Assembly (NCBI GenBank): GCA_947455195.1
Contig: CANGMI010000001.1
Coordinates: forward strand, 1-64,000
DNA from: Pseudomonadota bacterium
GTDB taxonomy: Bacteria; Pseudomonadota; Gammaproteobacteria; Burkholderiales; SG8-39
Length of the DNA: 64,000 nucleotides
Reading direction: 5' to 3'
Under the pieces are notes generated by a model. That model searched no databases. It saw only the letters and a program-made list of their open reading frames with translations, and had not been told where the DNA came from. Of this stretch, positions 63,979-64,000 are shown piece by piece. A program made the position numbers and the translations under genes. How positions within the stretch are numbered: position 1 is the stretch's first letter; each line of letters begins with the position of its first letter.

Positions 63979-64000
63979 TGCGGTGGCTGTCTCCTGCCTG

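Overview
The window is GC-rich, densely coded chromosomal DNA with many 4-base start/stop overlaps. The most likely source is a betaproteobacterium of the order Burkholderiales. The evidence is five separate Bug-type (tripartite tricarboxylate) receptor genes scattered through it, a TorF porin-glnK-amtB operon, an archaic (SCPU/Csu-type) chaperone-usher pilus operon, and many aromatic-degradation genes. I see no rRNA, tRNA, insertion sequence, phage gene or CRISPR array.

Layout. 2-3304: the 3' part of a very repetitive Ala/Thr/Leu-rich protein. 3318-6237: a Bug receptor coupled to an alpha/beta hydrolase, and a divergent C-C hydrolase. 6307-9274: a coiled-coil protein made of 9-residue repeats, and a secreted protein with one haem-c motif. 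9294-11098: a Bug receptor and a beta-carbonic anhydrase, separated by an array of 7-bp repeats. 11171-16000: chaperone-usher pilus genes plus a convergent mini-SCPU gene. 16283-17101: a secreted dienelactone-hydrolase-like protein.

17403-32431 is the most striking block. It holds a membrane M50-type metalloprotease fused to an HlyD-like adaptor, a 2871-residue surface protein with an N-terminal LEPRLLFDG motif and a DUF4347 domain, a TolC-like lipoprotein, a small HlyD adaptor, and a GAF-HlyD fusion. It looks like a type I-like export system with no ABC ATPase, encoded together with its giant cargo.

32481-49070 is mixed metabolism. It contains a flavin monooxygenase, the nitrogen operon torF-glnK-amtB behind a good sigma-54 promoter match, two coupled Bug receptors, an outer-membrane barrel, an old yellow enzyme, a group-D flavin monooxygenase, another Bug receptor, a ferritin-like diiron protein, an LLM flavoenzyme, a dihaem protein, 3-hydroxyanthranilate dioxygenase and prolyl aminopeptidase.

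49287-63978 is a catabolic cluster. A Rieske oxygenase is followed, behind a palindromic operator-like site, by a mostly overlapping series of genes: a small HTH protein, NitT/TauT-type ABC ATPase and permease, a second Rieske oxygenase, SDR, cupin, alpha/beta hydrolase, IclR regulator, ThDP enzyme, aspartate dehydrogenase-like protein and extradiol-type dioxygenase. A convergent TRAP receptor and a molybdenum hydroxylase large subunit close the window. The set looks like uptake plus oxidative degradation of an aromatic, perhaps nitrogen-containing, compound. The substrate cannot be read from the sequence.
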